A DNA stretch of 64,000 bases, taken from NCBI RefSeq assembly GCF_017589465.1, contig NZ_JAELYA010000002.1, forward strand, positions 124,001 through 188,000. Direction: 5' to 3'. This document shows, piece by piece, positions 1 through 8,049 of this stretch (position 1 is the stretch's first letter; the number at the start of each line of letters is the position of its first letter). The DNA comes from Pseudomonas schmalbachii (GTDB lineage Bacteria > Pseudomonadota > Gammaproteobacteria > Pseudomonadales > Pseudomonadaceae). The position numbers and the translations under genes were made by a program. The notes under the pieces are model-generated. The model did no database searches. It was not told the origin of the DNA and worked only from the letters and a program-made list of their open reading frames with translations.

Positions 1-546
1 CATCGGCCGCATCGGATCGATGGTGATGCGCCGGCGCTCGGCCGCCGGTTGCGCGTCGAGCAGCGCGGCGAAGGCTTCCGTCCCGGCCGGCAGTTCCGCC
101 GGGACGCCGGCATTGTGTTCGGTGCAGACGACCCAGCGCAGTTGCTCACGCACCCGCGACAGGCTGCCAAGCAGGCCCGGCTGGGTGATCGCCACGCTGC
201 TCTTGCTGTGGGTCACGTAGTAGCGCATTTCCTCTTCCGAGGAGCGCGTGTTGGTGTTGATCGCCATCGCGCCCAGCTCGCCGCAAGCGGCCCAGGCGAT
301 GAGGAATTCCGGGCAGTTTTCCAGGTGGATCAGCACCCGGTCGCCCTCGCCCACTCCGCGCGCGGCGAGAGAGGCGGCGACCCGGCCCACTGCATCGTGG
401 AACTGCGCATAGCTGTAGGTCGTCGGCGCGCGGTCGAAGGGTTCCCAGATCAGCAGCGGTTTGTCGCCATGGGCGGCGGCCTGGGTTGCCAGCAACCAGT
501 TGAAGTCCTGGCCGGCGAAGGGATTGCAAAAACGTTGCGGGGTCAT
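1..546 (-). CDS. Acyl-CoA synthetase (AMP-binding), partial
   Basis: N-terminal 182 codons of an ATP-dependent acyl-CoA synthetase; the 3' part lies beyond the window edge. The protein starts MTPQRFCNPF and reads through the usual N-terminal AMP-binding layout: a substrate-pocket segment, then GVGEGDRVLIHLENCPEF and AWAACGELGAMAINTNTRS, typical of fatty-acid and carboxylate:CoA ligases. The P-loop (TSGTT-type) and the A8/A10 motifs fall outside the window, so substrate class cannot be judged. The ATG at 546 is preceded by GAGGCGCAC as a ribosome binding site. An MBL-fold hydrolase lies upstream on the same strand, separated by a hairpin terminator. Family assignment is firm, substrate unknown. 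Confidence 0.85.
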   Translation of the reverse strand, partial: MTPQRFCNPFAGQDFNWLLATQAAAHGDKPLLIWEPFDRAPTTYSYAQFHDAVGRVAASLAARGVGEGDRVLIHLENCPEFLIAWAACGELGAMAINTNTRSSEEEMRYYVTHSKSSVAITQPGLLGSLSRVREQLRWVVCTEHNAGVPAELPAGTEAFAALLDAQPAAERRRITIDPMRPM

Positions 547-600
547 GTGCGCCTCGATCTTATTGTTGTTGTATTAGGGTCTGTCCGGATTGTTCACCGG

Positions 601-627
601 GAAAAGCCCGCGGACAACGGGCTTTTC
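601..627 (-). terminator. Hairpin terminator after MBL hydrolase
   Basis: A perfect 10-bp inverted repeat (GAAAAGCCCG at 601-610, CGGGCTTTTC at 618-627) with a 7-nt loop. It lies between the stop of the MBL gene and the start of the acyl-CoA synthetase. The A/T run is inside the stem on both sides, so it could act in either direction. Confidence 0.6.
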
Positions 628-667
628 GGCACAACTGACGGCACATTTCGGCCAGCGCGACCGTTTT

Positions 668-1723
668 CTATGAACGCGGGCTGCTCTGGTACCAGGCCAC
701 CCCGTCGGCGTCCTCGCTCACCGTCGCCTTGCCGCGCTGCACCAGGTAGTTGAGATTGGCCTGGGTCTCGCCGGTCGCCAGCAGCAGCACCTCGGCATCA
801 ACGCGCCGGGCGAACAGCACGCCGAACAGATCGACGACCCGCTTCGGCCCCTCTTCGAGCAACTTGTGCAAGCGGCCAAGGGCGCGCCGATGGCTGCCCA
901 GCAGGCGATCCAGGCGCGCATGCAGGTTGCGGAACGGATCGTCGTGGGCCGGCAGCACCAGCACATCGTCGGGTACCGCCGCCTTGATCCGCTCCAGCGA
1001 TTCCAGCCAGTCGCCCATGGGGTCGCCATAAGGCTCGGTCGGATGCACCGAGACGTTGGAGGAAATCCGCGGCAGCACCTGGTCGCCGGAGATCAGCAGT
1101 TTCAGTTCCGGGCTATAGAAGCAGGCGTGCTCGGGCGAGTGGCCGGAACCGATCACCACCTGCCACTCGTGCTCGCCGATGCGGATGCGCTGGCCCTCGC
1201 GCAGGCGGCGGTAGCTCTGCGGCAGCGGCGCCATTTTCTTGCCGTAGCCGCCGAAGCGCAGGCGATAGTGCTCGATCGCTCCGTCGTCCCAGCCGGCGCG
1301 GCGGTAGAAATTCAGTGCCTCGGGCGGTGCTTCGCGCCCAGTGTCGGCCACCAGCACCCGGCAGTTCATGTACTCGCCGCGGGTCATCCACAGCTCGCAG
1401 CCGTATTCCCGGTTCAGCCAGCCGGCCATGCCGACGTGGTCGGGGTGCATGTGGGTGGCGAATACCCGCGTGGGGCCGCCCTCCCCCAGCGGATTGCCGG
1501 CGCCGAACAATGCATGCCAGGCGTCCACCGTCGGCGGCGTGTGCATGCCGGTGTCGAAGATCGCCCAGCCGTCGCCGTCGCGCACTGCCCACAGGTTGAT
1601 GTGATCCAGCGACAACGGCAGCGGCATGCGCAGCCACAGTACGCCGGGAGCGATTTCCCGCACGGAACCAGGCTCGGGCGCCTGGCCGCAGGGATACAGG
1701 AGGGGACTTGGCTCGGGCTTCAT
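668..1723 (-). CDS. MBL-fold metallo-hydrolase
   Basis: 351-residue metallo-beta-lactamase superfamily hydrolase. The zinc-binding H-x-H-x-D-H motif is present (ATHMHPDHVGMAG), followed by GSGHSPEHACFY (third histidine), SGDQVLP (bridging aspartate) and LPAHDDPF (last histidine). The C-terminal helical extension (HARLDRLLGSHRRALGRLHKLL) is the one seen in glyoxalase-II/LACTB2-like and thioesterase-like members. No signal peptide, so probably cytosolic. The next gene in the direction of transcription is an acyl-CoA synthetase, which would fit hydrolysis of a thioester or lactone, but that is only inferred. ATG at 1723 has a weak AAGAG upstream. Specific substrate unknown. Confidence 0.85.
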   Translation of the reverse strand: MKPEPSPLLYPCGQAPEPGSVREIAPGVLWLRMPLPLSLDHINLWAVRDGDGWAIFDTGMHTPPTVDAWHALFGAGNPLGEGGPTRVFATHMHPDHVGMAGWLNREYGCELWMTRGEYMNCRVLVADTGREAPPEALNFYRRAGWDDGAIEHYRLRFGGYGKKMAPLPQSYRRLREGQRIRIGEHEWQVVIGSGHSPEHACFYSPELKLLISGDQVLPRISSNVSVHPTEPYGDPMGDWLESLERIKAAVPDDVLVLPAHDDPFRNLHARLDRLLGSHRRALGRLHKLLEEGPKRVVDLFGVLFARRVDAEVLLLATGETQANLNYLVQRGKATVSEDADGVAWYQSSPRS

Positions 1724-1850
1724 GAGTGGGTGCTCTTGGATTCTTGTAGTTCAGGCAACTGGTTAGCACCCTACCCAGTTTTTTCCTAATCCTGCTTCCT
1801 CCAAACGGACAGTTGGCCGATACGCCTTATGCACTGTCCGAAATGTCTGA

Positions 1851-2750
1851 TCAGGCCTTCGCCGGCTCCATCGGCGCCAGCGGCTTCGGCTTGCGGAATA
1901 CCAGCACGTTGCCGAGCATAACCAGCCCCAGCCCGGCAAGCGCCGGCAGAGTCCACTGGTAGCCCTCGGCGAAGGCGGAAATGTTCAGCGCCACCACCGG
2001 GAACAGCACGGTGCAGTAGGCCGCCCGCTCCGGCCCCATGCGTCCGACCAGGGTCAGGTAGGTGGTGAAGGCGATCACCGAGCCGGGAATCGCCAGGTAC
2101 AGCAGCGAGCCGACGTAGCGGGCATTCCATTCGAACACCCACGGCACGTCGCGCACGACGCACCAGCCGAGCAGGATCAGCGTGCCATAGAGCATGCCCC
2201 AGGCGTTGGTGCTGAGCGGACGCAAGCCGGCCTTCTGCTGCAGGCTGGAAAGCAGGTTGCCGGCGGAAAAGCACAACGTACCGAGCAGCGCCAGACCCAG
2301 CCCATAGAAGGTTTCGCGGCTGGCCGCATGATCGGCCAGCTCCGGCCAGAACAGCAGCCCCAGCCCGAGTAGTCCCAATGCACCGCCGGCCAGCACGTTC
2401 GGCGCGATGCGCTGGCCGAAGAACAGCCGCGCGAGCATGGCGATCCACAGCGTCGAAGTGGAGAACACCACCGCCACCAGGCCGCTGGGAATCCACTGGC
2501 TGGCGCTGTAGAAGCAGATGAAGTTGAGGCAGAACAGGCACAACCCCTGCGCCAGGCAGATCAGTTGGCCGCGCTTGCCGAGCGACTGCAGGCGCCGCGA
2601 CAGCAGGAGGATGGCGAACAGCACCAGCGCCGCCAGGGCGAAACGGTAGAAGATCGACAGCGGAATGGCCACCGGCCCCATCTGCATCTTGATGGCGATC
2701 CAGGTGGTGCCCCAGATGAGGACGGTGAGCAGGTAGAGGAACAGGTTCAT
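1851..2750 (-). CDS. EamA/DMT-family permease
   Basis: About 299 residues with ten predicted membrane segments in two EamA repeats (start MNLFLYLLTVLIWGTTWIAIK, second repeat from about residue 150). WGTTWIAIK in helix 1 is characteristic of drug/metabolite transporters. I start it at ATG 2750 because GGAG lies 9 nt upstream; a start 18 nt further upstream lacks a good site. It diverges from an AraC-type regulator at 2887 across a 136-bp gap, so that regulator may control it. Substrate cannot be read from sequence. Confidence 0.85.
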   Translation of the reverse strand: MNLFLYLLTVLIWGTTWIAIKMQMGPVAIPLSIFYRFALAALVLFAILLLSRRLQSLGKRGQLICLAQGLCLFCLNFICFYSASQWIPSGLVAVVFSTSTLWIAMLARLFFGQRIAPNVLAGGALGLLGLGLLFWPELADHAASRETFYGLGLALLGTLCFSAGNLLSSLQQKAGLRPLSTNAWGMLYGTLILLGWCVVRDVPWVFEWNARYVGSLLYLAIPGSVIAFTTYLTLVGRMGPERAAYCTVLFPVVALNISAFAEGYQWTLPALAGLGLVMLGNVLVFRKPKPLAPMEPAKA

Positions 2751-2886
2751 GGGCGGTCTCCACGGCATTGACCGCCAGTCTTGCGGGAAAGCCCGCCCGC
2801 CGCTTGCAGATTCTTGCGCTTATTGCGACGGCCGGGCTGGCAAGCGAGGCGCGCGCAGGTAGAGTGGCCTTCTGGAGGAGTCACCC

Positions 2887-3759
2887 ATGTCCGCCGTCGA
2901 TCAATTGCAGGTTTTCCAGTCGATGAACGAGTCGCCGCATGCTCGCCTGGAGCACTGCGCGGAGCTCGGCGACGGCCTGGTCGCGGCGATCTGGAACAAC
3001 CGCCACGACGCCCGCGACTACGATGCGCCGAGCCACCACACGCTGTCCTGCTACCTGGATGGCGGCACCGGCACCTTCCGCCGCGGCCAGCCGCAGAGCA
3101 AGGGCGCGCCGGACAAGCTGTGCATCCTCCCGGCCGGGCACGAATCGGCCTGGGTGATCAACGGCGAGATCCGCCTGGCGCACCTGTACTTCAGCCAGGA
3201 GCACTTCGCCCTCGGCTGCGTCAGCCTGCTCGACCGCGAACCCCGCGAACTGCAACTGTGCGAGAGGACGTTCCTCGACGATCCCCTCCAGGCCATGCGT
3301 TTCCGCCGGCTGATCGCCATGAACTGGCAGGAACCCGGCGAACGCCTGCTGACCAGCAGCATGGCCCACGAACTGATCAGCCACGCGCTGCTGACCCAGG
3401 CCGGCCTGCGCGACGGCCTGCGGCTCAAGGGCGGACTGGCGCCGGTAACGCGCCGGCGGGTGGCCGACTATATCGAGCAGAACCTTGGCGAAGCGCTGTC
3501 GCTGGGCGAACTGGCCGGACTCGCGGCGCTATCCGAATACCACTTCGCGCGGATGTTCCGCGAAAGCTTCGGCATGCCGCCGCACCGCTACCTGCTCGCC
3601 CGCCGCCTGTCCCGCGCCTGCCAACTGCTGCGGGAAACCCGCCTGCCGCTGGGCGAAATCGCCCTCGCCTGCGGTTTTGCCAGCGCCAGCCACTTCACCA
3701 ATCGCTTCCGCGACAGCATCGGCGGCACACCCGGCGAATACCGCGCAGCGCACGCCTGA
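2887..3759 (+). CDS. AraC-family transcriptional regulator
   Basis: 290-residue regulator with an N-terminal cupin-like sensing region (about 1-175) and a C-terminal AraC/XylS double helix-turn-helix (about 190-287). The second HTH reads LPLGEIALACGFASASHFTNRFRDSIGGTPGEYR, a near-consensus AraC signature. A strong GGAGGAG sits 8 nt before ATG 2887. It is divergent from the EamA permease, the likely target. The effector is unknown. Confidence 0.9.
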   Translation: MSAVDQLQVFQSMNESPHARLEHCAELGDGLVAAIWNNRHDARDYDAPSHHTLSCYLDGGTGTFRRGQPQSKGAPDKLCILPAGHESAWVINGEIRLAHLYFSQEHFALGCVSLLDREPRELQLCERTFLDDPLQAMRFRRLIAMNWQEPGERLLTSSMAHELISHALLTQAGLRDGLRLKGGLAPVTRRRVADYIEQNLGEALSLGELAGLAALSEYHFARMFRESFGMPPHRYLLARRLSRACQLLRETRLPLGEIALACGFASASHFTNRFRDSIGGTPGEYRAAHA

Positions 3760-3786
3760 CAACGGTTTGCGCTCTATCGCCGAAAC

Positions 3787-3851
3787 TTGACGACAAAATT
3801 TTGCCAGATATCAAAGTGCCACTATTTTGTTATCATACTGGCGGCCGATAA
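3787..3851 (+). promoter_or_regulatory. Putative promoter region of the che operon
   Basis: AT-rich stretch in the 183-bp gap before the che operon. It holds TTGACG (3787-3792) with TATCAA 16 nt later as a possible sigma-70 pair. Further down is GCCGATAA (3844-3851), identical to the sigma-28/FliA -10 octamer, but no matching -35 element lies at the correct distance. Weak evidence. Confidence 0.3.
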
Positions 3852-3942
3852 CCACTTGGGCGATTGCTGCGCTACACGCGCCTGCCCGAGAAAAAATGGC
3901 ACGGTCGTCCCACCCCTTTGATCCTCTTCCGCAGTTCGAGAA

Positions 3943-5082
3943 ATGGCTATGGCTAATGATTCGCGCTTGATCGTGCGGGCTCCACGCGTGTGCCTGGGCC
4001 TCGGCCTCCCGTTGATTTTCATCGTTTGCCTGTCGCTGGCCGAGCACTGGTGGTGGGGCTGCCTGGCCGCCGCAGCGATCTGCGGCTGGCTGGGAGCCTT
4101 CCTCCATCGCCCCGCCCCCGCCGAACTGCAACCCGGGCATGGACTCGCGGACGACCGGATCGAGCAGTTGCACAGCGACCAGCTTGCCCTGAAATCCCTG
4201 CTGGAGCGGGTTCTCCCCCTCTGGGGCCGCCACCTTCATCTGGTCAACGAGCAAACCGGCAGCGCCTCGCACGGACTGACCGAGAAATTCCTCAGCATGA
4301 GCCAGCAGATGCGCGAGGTACTGGACCCTGGTGCGGCACAGGGCGGCATGGCGACGTTCGATGTGCTGCGCAATGCCCAGGTCGAATTGCCCCGCGCAGT
4401 GAAGGTACTCGACGAAACGCGCAGCGAACGCGAGCGCTTCCTCTGCGAAATTCGCGAACTGAGCGGCTTCGTCACGGAGCTGCATGGCATGGCCGAAGGT
4501 GTTGCCAAGATCGCCTCGCAGACCAACCTGCTGGCACTCAACGCAGCCATCGAGGCCGCCCGTGCCGGCGAATCGGGACGGGGCTTCGCGGTGGTGGCCG
4601 ATGAGGTGCGCAAGCTGTCCAGCATGTCGGGGGACACCGGCGCCAGGATCACCGAGAAGGTGCAGGTGATGAGCCGTTCGATGGAGTCGCTGGTCGCAGG
4701 CGCCGAGCAGATGGAATGCCTCAACCAGGGCAAGCTGCAGGAGGCGGAAAACATCGTCGGCCATGTCCTCGACGAGTTGGCCAAAGGCATCGCCCTGCTC
4801 GATCAGCGCCTGCACTCGCTCCAGGGCACCACCCGCGACGTCGAGCACACCGTCAATGCCGTGCTGGTAGACCTGCAGTTCCAGGACCGGGTCTCCCAGA
4901 TAACCACCCATGTCACCCAGGACATGCAGCGCCTGCAGGACGCCCTGGGGAGCCAGTCGATTCCATCGAGCGAAGAGTGGCTGCAGGCCCTCGAAGCCAG
5001 CTACACCACCCTCGAACAGCAGCGTGTCCATGCCGGGCAGAACCCGTCGGGCGTGGAACAGTCCTCCGTCACATTCTTCTGA
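3943..5082 (+). CDS. Short membrane MCP-like protein without periplasmic sensor
   Basis: 379-residue methyl-accepting-chemotaxis-like protein that opens the che operon. Two adjacent hydrophobic segments (about residues 16-33 and 38-54) form a hairpin with almost no periplasmic loop; the rest is cytoplasmic. The conserved MCP hairpin tip is present ([20 protein letters not shown], then [15 protein letters not shown]), but the signalling region is much shorter than in usual MCPs and there is no HAMP. Residues 313-319 read FQDRVSQ, resembling the CheZ active-site helix FQDLTGQ. ATG 3949 (third codon) is better spaced from the GAG at 3938 and may be the true start. It may feed signals into the array or act as an accessory protein. 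Confidence 0.8.
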   Translation: MAMANDSRLIVRAPRVCLGLGLPLIFIVCLSLAEHWWWGCLAAAAICGWLGAFLHRPAPAELQPGHGLADDRIEQLHSDQLALKSLLERVLPLWGRHLHLVNEQTGSASHGLTEKFLSMSQQMREVLDPGAAQGGMATFDVLRNAQVELPRAVKVLDETRSERERFLCEIRELSGFVTELHGMAEGVAKIASQTNLLALNAAIEAARAGESGRGFAVVADEVRKLSSMSGDTGARITEKVQVMSRSMESLVAGAEQMECLNQGKLQEAENIVGHVLDELAKGIALLDQRLHSLQGTTRDVEHTVNAVLVDLQFQDRVSQITTHVTQDMQRLQDALGSQSIPSSEEWLQALEASYTTLEQQRVHAGQNPSGVEQSSVTFF

Positions 5083-5111
5083 CTATCGATTGCAAAACAG
5101 GAAGCAACACC

Positions 5112-5480
5112 ATGAGCAAGACCGTGTTGATCGTGGATGACTCATCGAGCTTCAGGCAGGTGGTCGGCATCGCCCTCAAGGGAGCCGGCTACAACGTGCT
5201 CGAAGCCTGCGATGGCAAGGACGCGCTGACCAAGCTGGACGGCCGCAAGATCAACCTGATCGTCTCGGACGTGAACATGCCGGTGATGGACGGCTTCACC
5301 TTCGTCAAGTCCGCCAAACAGCTGCCGGCCTACCGGTTCACTCCGGTGATCATGCTGACCACCGAGGCCAGCGAGGCGAAGAAGGCCGAGGGCAAGGCGG
5401 CCGGCGTACGCGCCTGGGTGGTCAAGCCATTCCAGCCGCCGGTGCTGCTGGACGCCGTGTCCAAGCTGATTCTGCCTTGA
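5112..5480 (+). CDS. cheY: CheY-type response regulator
   Basis: 122-residue single-domain receiver. The acidic pair D9/D10, phosphoacceptor D53 (LIVSDVNMPVMDG), T83 and K105 are all in place. No output domain, so it acts by protein contact, as a motor-binding or phosphate-sink CheY for the CheA encoded two genes downstream. The upstream frame is open for another 130 codons, but ATG 5112 follows AGGAAGCAACACC and gives a normal CheY length. Confidence 0.93.
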   Translation: MSKTVLIVDDSSSFRQVVGIALKGAGYNVLEACDGKDALTKLDGRKINLIVSDVNMPVMDGFTFVKSAKQLPAYRFTPVIMLTTEASEAKKAEGKAAGVRAWVVKPFQPPVLLDAVSKLILP

Positions 5481-5485
5481 GGCCC

Positions 5486-5830
5486 ATGTCCATGGCCAGG
5501 ATCGCTAGCCGGGAAGAGGCCGGCCGCCGGGTATTCGCCGTGGTGGGCGAACTCAACATCTACAGCGCGGCGCAGCTCAAGGATGAGCTGGTCGCCTTGC
5601 TGGACAGCCATGGACAACTGGAAGTGGACCTCGGCTCGGTCGACGATTTCGACAGCACTGGCGTTCAGCTGCTGCTGATGTTCAAACGCGAAGCGCAGCG
5701 CCGCGGCGGCTGCGTGACCTACACCCGGCATTCGGAACGCGTGCGCGAAGCGCTCGACCTGCTCAACCTGGTCGCCGAACTGGGCGATCCCCTGGTGATC
5801 CCGCTGGAGTCCGGCGAGGTGCGCCCATGA
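5486..5830 (+). CDS. STAS-domain protein (anti-sigma-factor antagonist-like)
   Basis: 114-residue single STAS domain of the SpoIIAA type. The phosphorylatable serine loop is recognisable as DFDSTGVQLLL (D-S-x-G, about residue 54). The gene lies 5 bp after cheY and overlaps cheA by ATGA, so it is translated within the che operon. Either ATG 5486 or ATG 5492 could be the start; GAGG at 5479 is spaced better for 5492. STAS proteins usually bind a cognate kinase or phosphatase, none of which is obvious in the window, so the partner is unknown. Confidence 0.85.
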   Translation: MSMARIASREEAGRRVFAVVGELNIYSAAQLKDELVALLDSHGQLEVDLGSVDDFDSTGVQLLLMFKREAQRRGGCVTYTRHSERVREALDLLNLVAELGDPLVIPLESGEVRP

Positions 5831-8001
5831 ATCTCGACCAGGCCCGTGGCGCACTGGTGCAGGAAGGCCGCGAATTGCTGGTGGCAATGGAAGAGGCGCT
5901 GCTGGAAATCGAAACCAGCGGCTACAGCGCCGACCGCGTCAATGCCATATTCCGCGCCGCCCATACCATCAAGGGATCGGCCGGGCTGTTCGGCCTGTGC
6001 GGGCTGATCAGCTTCACCCACGTGGTGGAAAGCCTGCTCGACCAGGTACGCAACGGCGAGCAACGACTGGATGGCGCCATGCTTTCGCTGCTGCTGACCT
6101 GCAGCGACTATATCGGCAGCCTGCTGACCGCGGTCGAAGAGCACAGCGAAGCCGAAGACCCCAACCCCGTCCTGCGCGATTATCTGCTCAGCCAGCTGAA
6201 CGAATACCTCGACCAGACCGACGTCCAGGCGGACTACCCGGCGACGGTGCCGCAACCGCTGGCCAGCGGCCGTCTGGATACGCAGCAAGGCGAAACGGCA
6301 AGCAGCGACCTCTGGCACATTTCCCTGCGGCCGAACGCGGACGTACTGCGCAACGGCATGGACCCGCTGTCCTTCCTGCGCTACCTCGGCAGGCTCGGGC
6401 GCATCACGCACATCCACACCCTGACCGATGCCATCCCGGACGCGGCCAGATTCGATGCGGAAAGCAGCTACCTCGGTTTCGAGATCGAATTCGATTCGAC
6501 GGCCAGCAAGCAGGAAATCGAGAGCGCCTTCGAGTTCATCCGCGAGGATTGCCAGCTTCTCATCCTGCCCCCGCACAGCGCGCTGGAGGCCTACATCGAG
6601 CTGATCGCCAGCCTGCCGGAAGCGCCGCAGCGACTCGGCGAACTACTGGTCAGCAGCGGCGCGCTGACGACCTACGAGCTGCAACGCGTGCTGGCCCTGC
6701 AGGACGCCACACCGCCACCCGCATCGCCGTTGGGCACCCTGCTGGTGGAAGAACAGCTGGTGGCACCGCCGGTGGTTTCGGCGGCGCTGCACAAGCAGAA
6801 GCAGACCGAGGAACGGCGCAGCCTCGAACAGGTTTTCATCAAGGTCGAAGTGGGCAAGCTGGACCAGTTGATCGATCTGGTCGGCGAGCTGGTGATCGCC
6901 GGCGCGGCGACCAGCCTCGCCCTGCACAAGGGCGACACCAGTGCCATGGCCGCGGCCAACGAGGGCGTCACCACCCTGGTCGAGCGTATTCGCGACGCCT
7001 CGCTGTCGCTGCGCATGGTGGCCATCGGCGAAGTGTTCCAGCGTTTCCCGCGGGTCGTGCGCGATATCAGCAAGGAGCTGGACAAGGAAATCGAGCTGCT
7101 GGTCACCGGCGCCGACACCGAGCTCGACAAATCCATGGTGGAGAGGCTAGCCGATCCGCTGATGCACATCGTGCGCAACGCCATGGACCACGGCATCGAA
7201 CCGTCCGAGCTACGCCGGGCCGTCGGCAAGAGCGCGCGCGGCACGTTGCGGCTGAATGCGTATCACGAGTCCGGCAGCATCGTCATCGAAGTCAGCGACG
7301 ACGGCCGCGGGCTGGATCGCCAGCGCATCCTCGCCAAGGCCATCGAAAAGGGCCTGGTGCAGCCCGACCAGATCCTCGCCGACAGCGATGTGTTCCGCCT
7401 GATCTTCGAACCCGGCTTCTCCACCGCCGAGCAGATCACCAACCTGTCCGGACGGGGCGTCGGCATGGACGTGGTGCGACGCAACATCGACCAGCTTCGC
7501 GGCGAGGTCGAAGTGCTCAGCGAGTATGGCCTCGGCACCACGGTACGCATCCGCCTGCCGCTGACCCTGGCGATCATCGACGGATTCCAGGTGCGTGTGG
7601 CCGACGAGACCTTCGTGCTGCCGCTGGATCAGGTGGTGGAGTGCGTCGACCTTGGCGAACAGGTCAGCCAGCACGACCTGCTCAGCCTACGCGGCGAACC
7701 GCTGCCCTATGTGCGCCTGCGCCAGCTGTTCGGCCTGGAAGCCGGAGGCGCGCGGCGCGAGAGCCTGGTGGTGCTGCAGGTCGGGCAGAACCGCGCGGGA
7801 GTGGTGGTCGACCAGCTGGTCGGCGAGTTCCAGGCGGTGATCAAGCCGCTCGGACAGATATTCGCGCAGAACAAGGTGCTCAGCGGCTCGACCATTCTCG
7901 GGGACGGCAGCGTGGCGTTGATCCTCGATGTGGCGCAGTTGATCCAGCGTGCCAGCTCAGCCAGCGAAGCACCCAGGCGTCTCCTCTGCGAGATGGCCTG
8001 A
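5827..8001 (+). CDS. cheA: Chemotaxis histidine kinase CheA with an inserted MshEN-like module
   Basis: 724-residue CheA that phosphorylates CheY, CheB and probably the REC-EAL protein of the same operon. Order of domains: HPt/P1 (about 1-115, H46 in AAHTIKGSAG); P2-like (about 163-256); an extra module (269-324) of two tandem motifs; P3 dimerization (about 335-400); P4 ATPase (N-box HIVRNAMDHGIE near 447, G-boxes SDDGRGLD and GRGVGMDVV); P5 CheW-like (about 570-715). The extra module has R269-L270-G271, G278, L285 and Q292, then L302-G303 and Q324, matching the spacing of MshEN/T2SSE_N motifs, although the second copy has P and Q in place of the key R and G. The start overlaps the STAS gene. 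Kinase function is confident; the extra module is an inference. Confidence 0.93.
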   Translation: MNLDQARGALVQEGRELLVAMEEALLEIETSGYSADRVNAIFRAAHTIKGSAGLFGLCGLISFTHVVESLLDQVRNGEQRLDGAMLSLLLTCSDYIGSLLTAVEEHSEAEDPNPVLRDYLLSQLNEYLDQTDVQADYPATVPQPLASGRLDTQQGETASSDLWHISLRPNADVLRNGMDPLSFLRYLGRLGRITHIHTLTDAIPDAARFDAESSYLGFEIEFDSTASKQEIESAFEFIREDCQLLILPPHSALEAYIELIASLPEAPQRLGELLVSSGALTTYELQRVLALQDATPPPASPLGTLLVEEQLVAPPVVSAALHKQKQTEERRSLEQVFIKVEVGKLDQLIDLVGELVIAGAATSLALHKGDTSAMAAANEGVTTLVERIRDASLSLRMVAIGEVFQRFPRVVRDISKELDKEIELLVTGADTELDKSMVERLADPLMHIVRNAMDHGIEPSELRRAVGKSARGTLRLNAYHESGSIVIEVSDDGRGLDRQRILAKAIEKGLVQPDQILADSDVFRLIFEPGFSTAEQITNLSGRGVGMDVVRRNIDQLRGEVEVLSEYGLGTTVRIRLPLTLAIIDGFQVRVADETFVLPLDQVVECVDLGEQVSQHDLLSLRGEPLPYVRLRQLFGLEAGGARRESLVVLQVGQNRAGVVVDQLVGEFQAVIKPLGQIFAQNKVLSGSTILGDGSVALILDVAQLIQRASSASEAPRRLLCEMA

Positions 8002-8049
8002 GTCGGGACTGGCGGACTGAAAGATTCCAATAAATAGGGGGAGAGAAAA

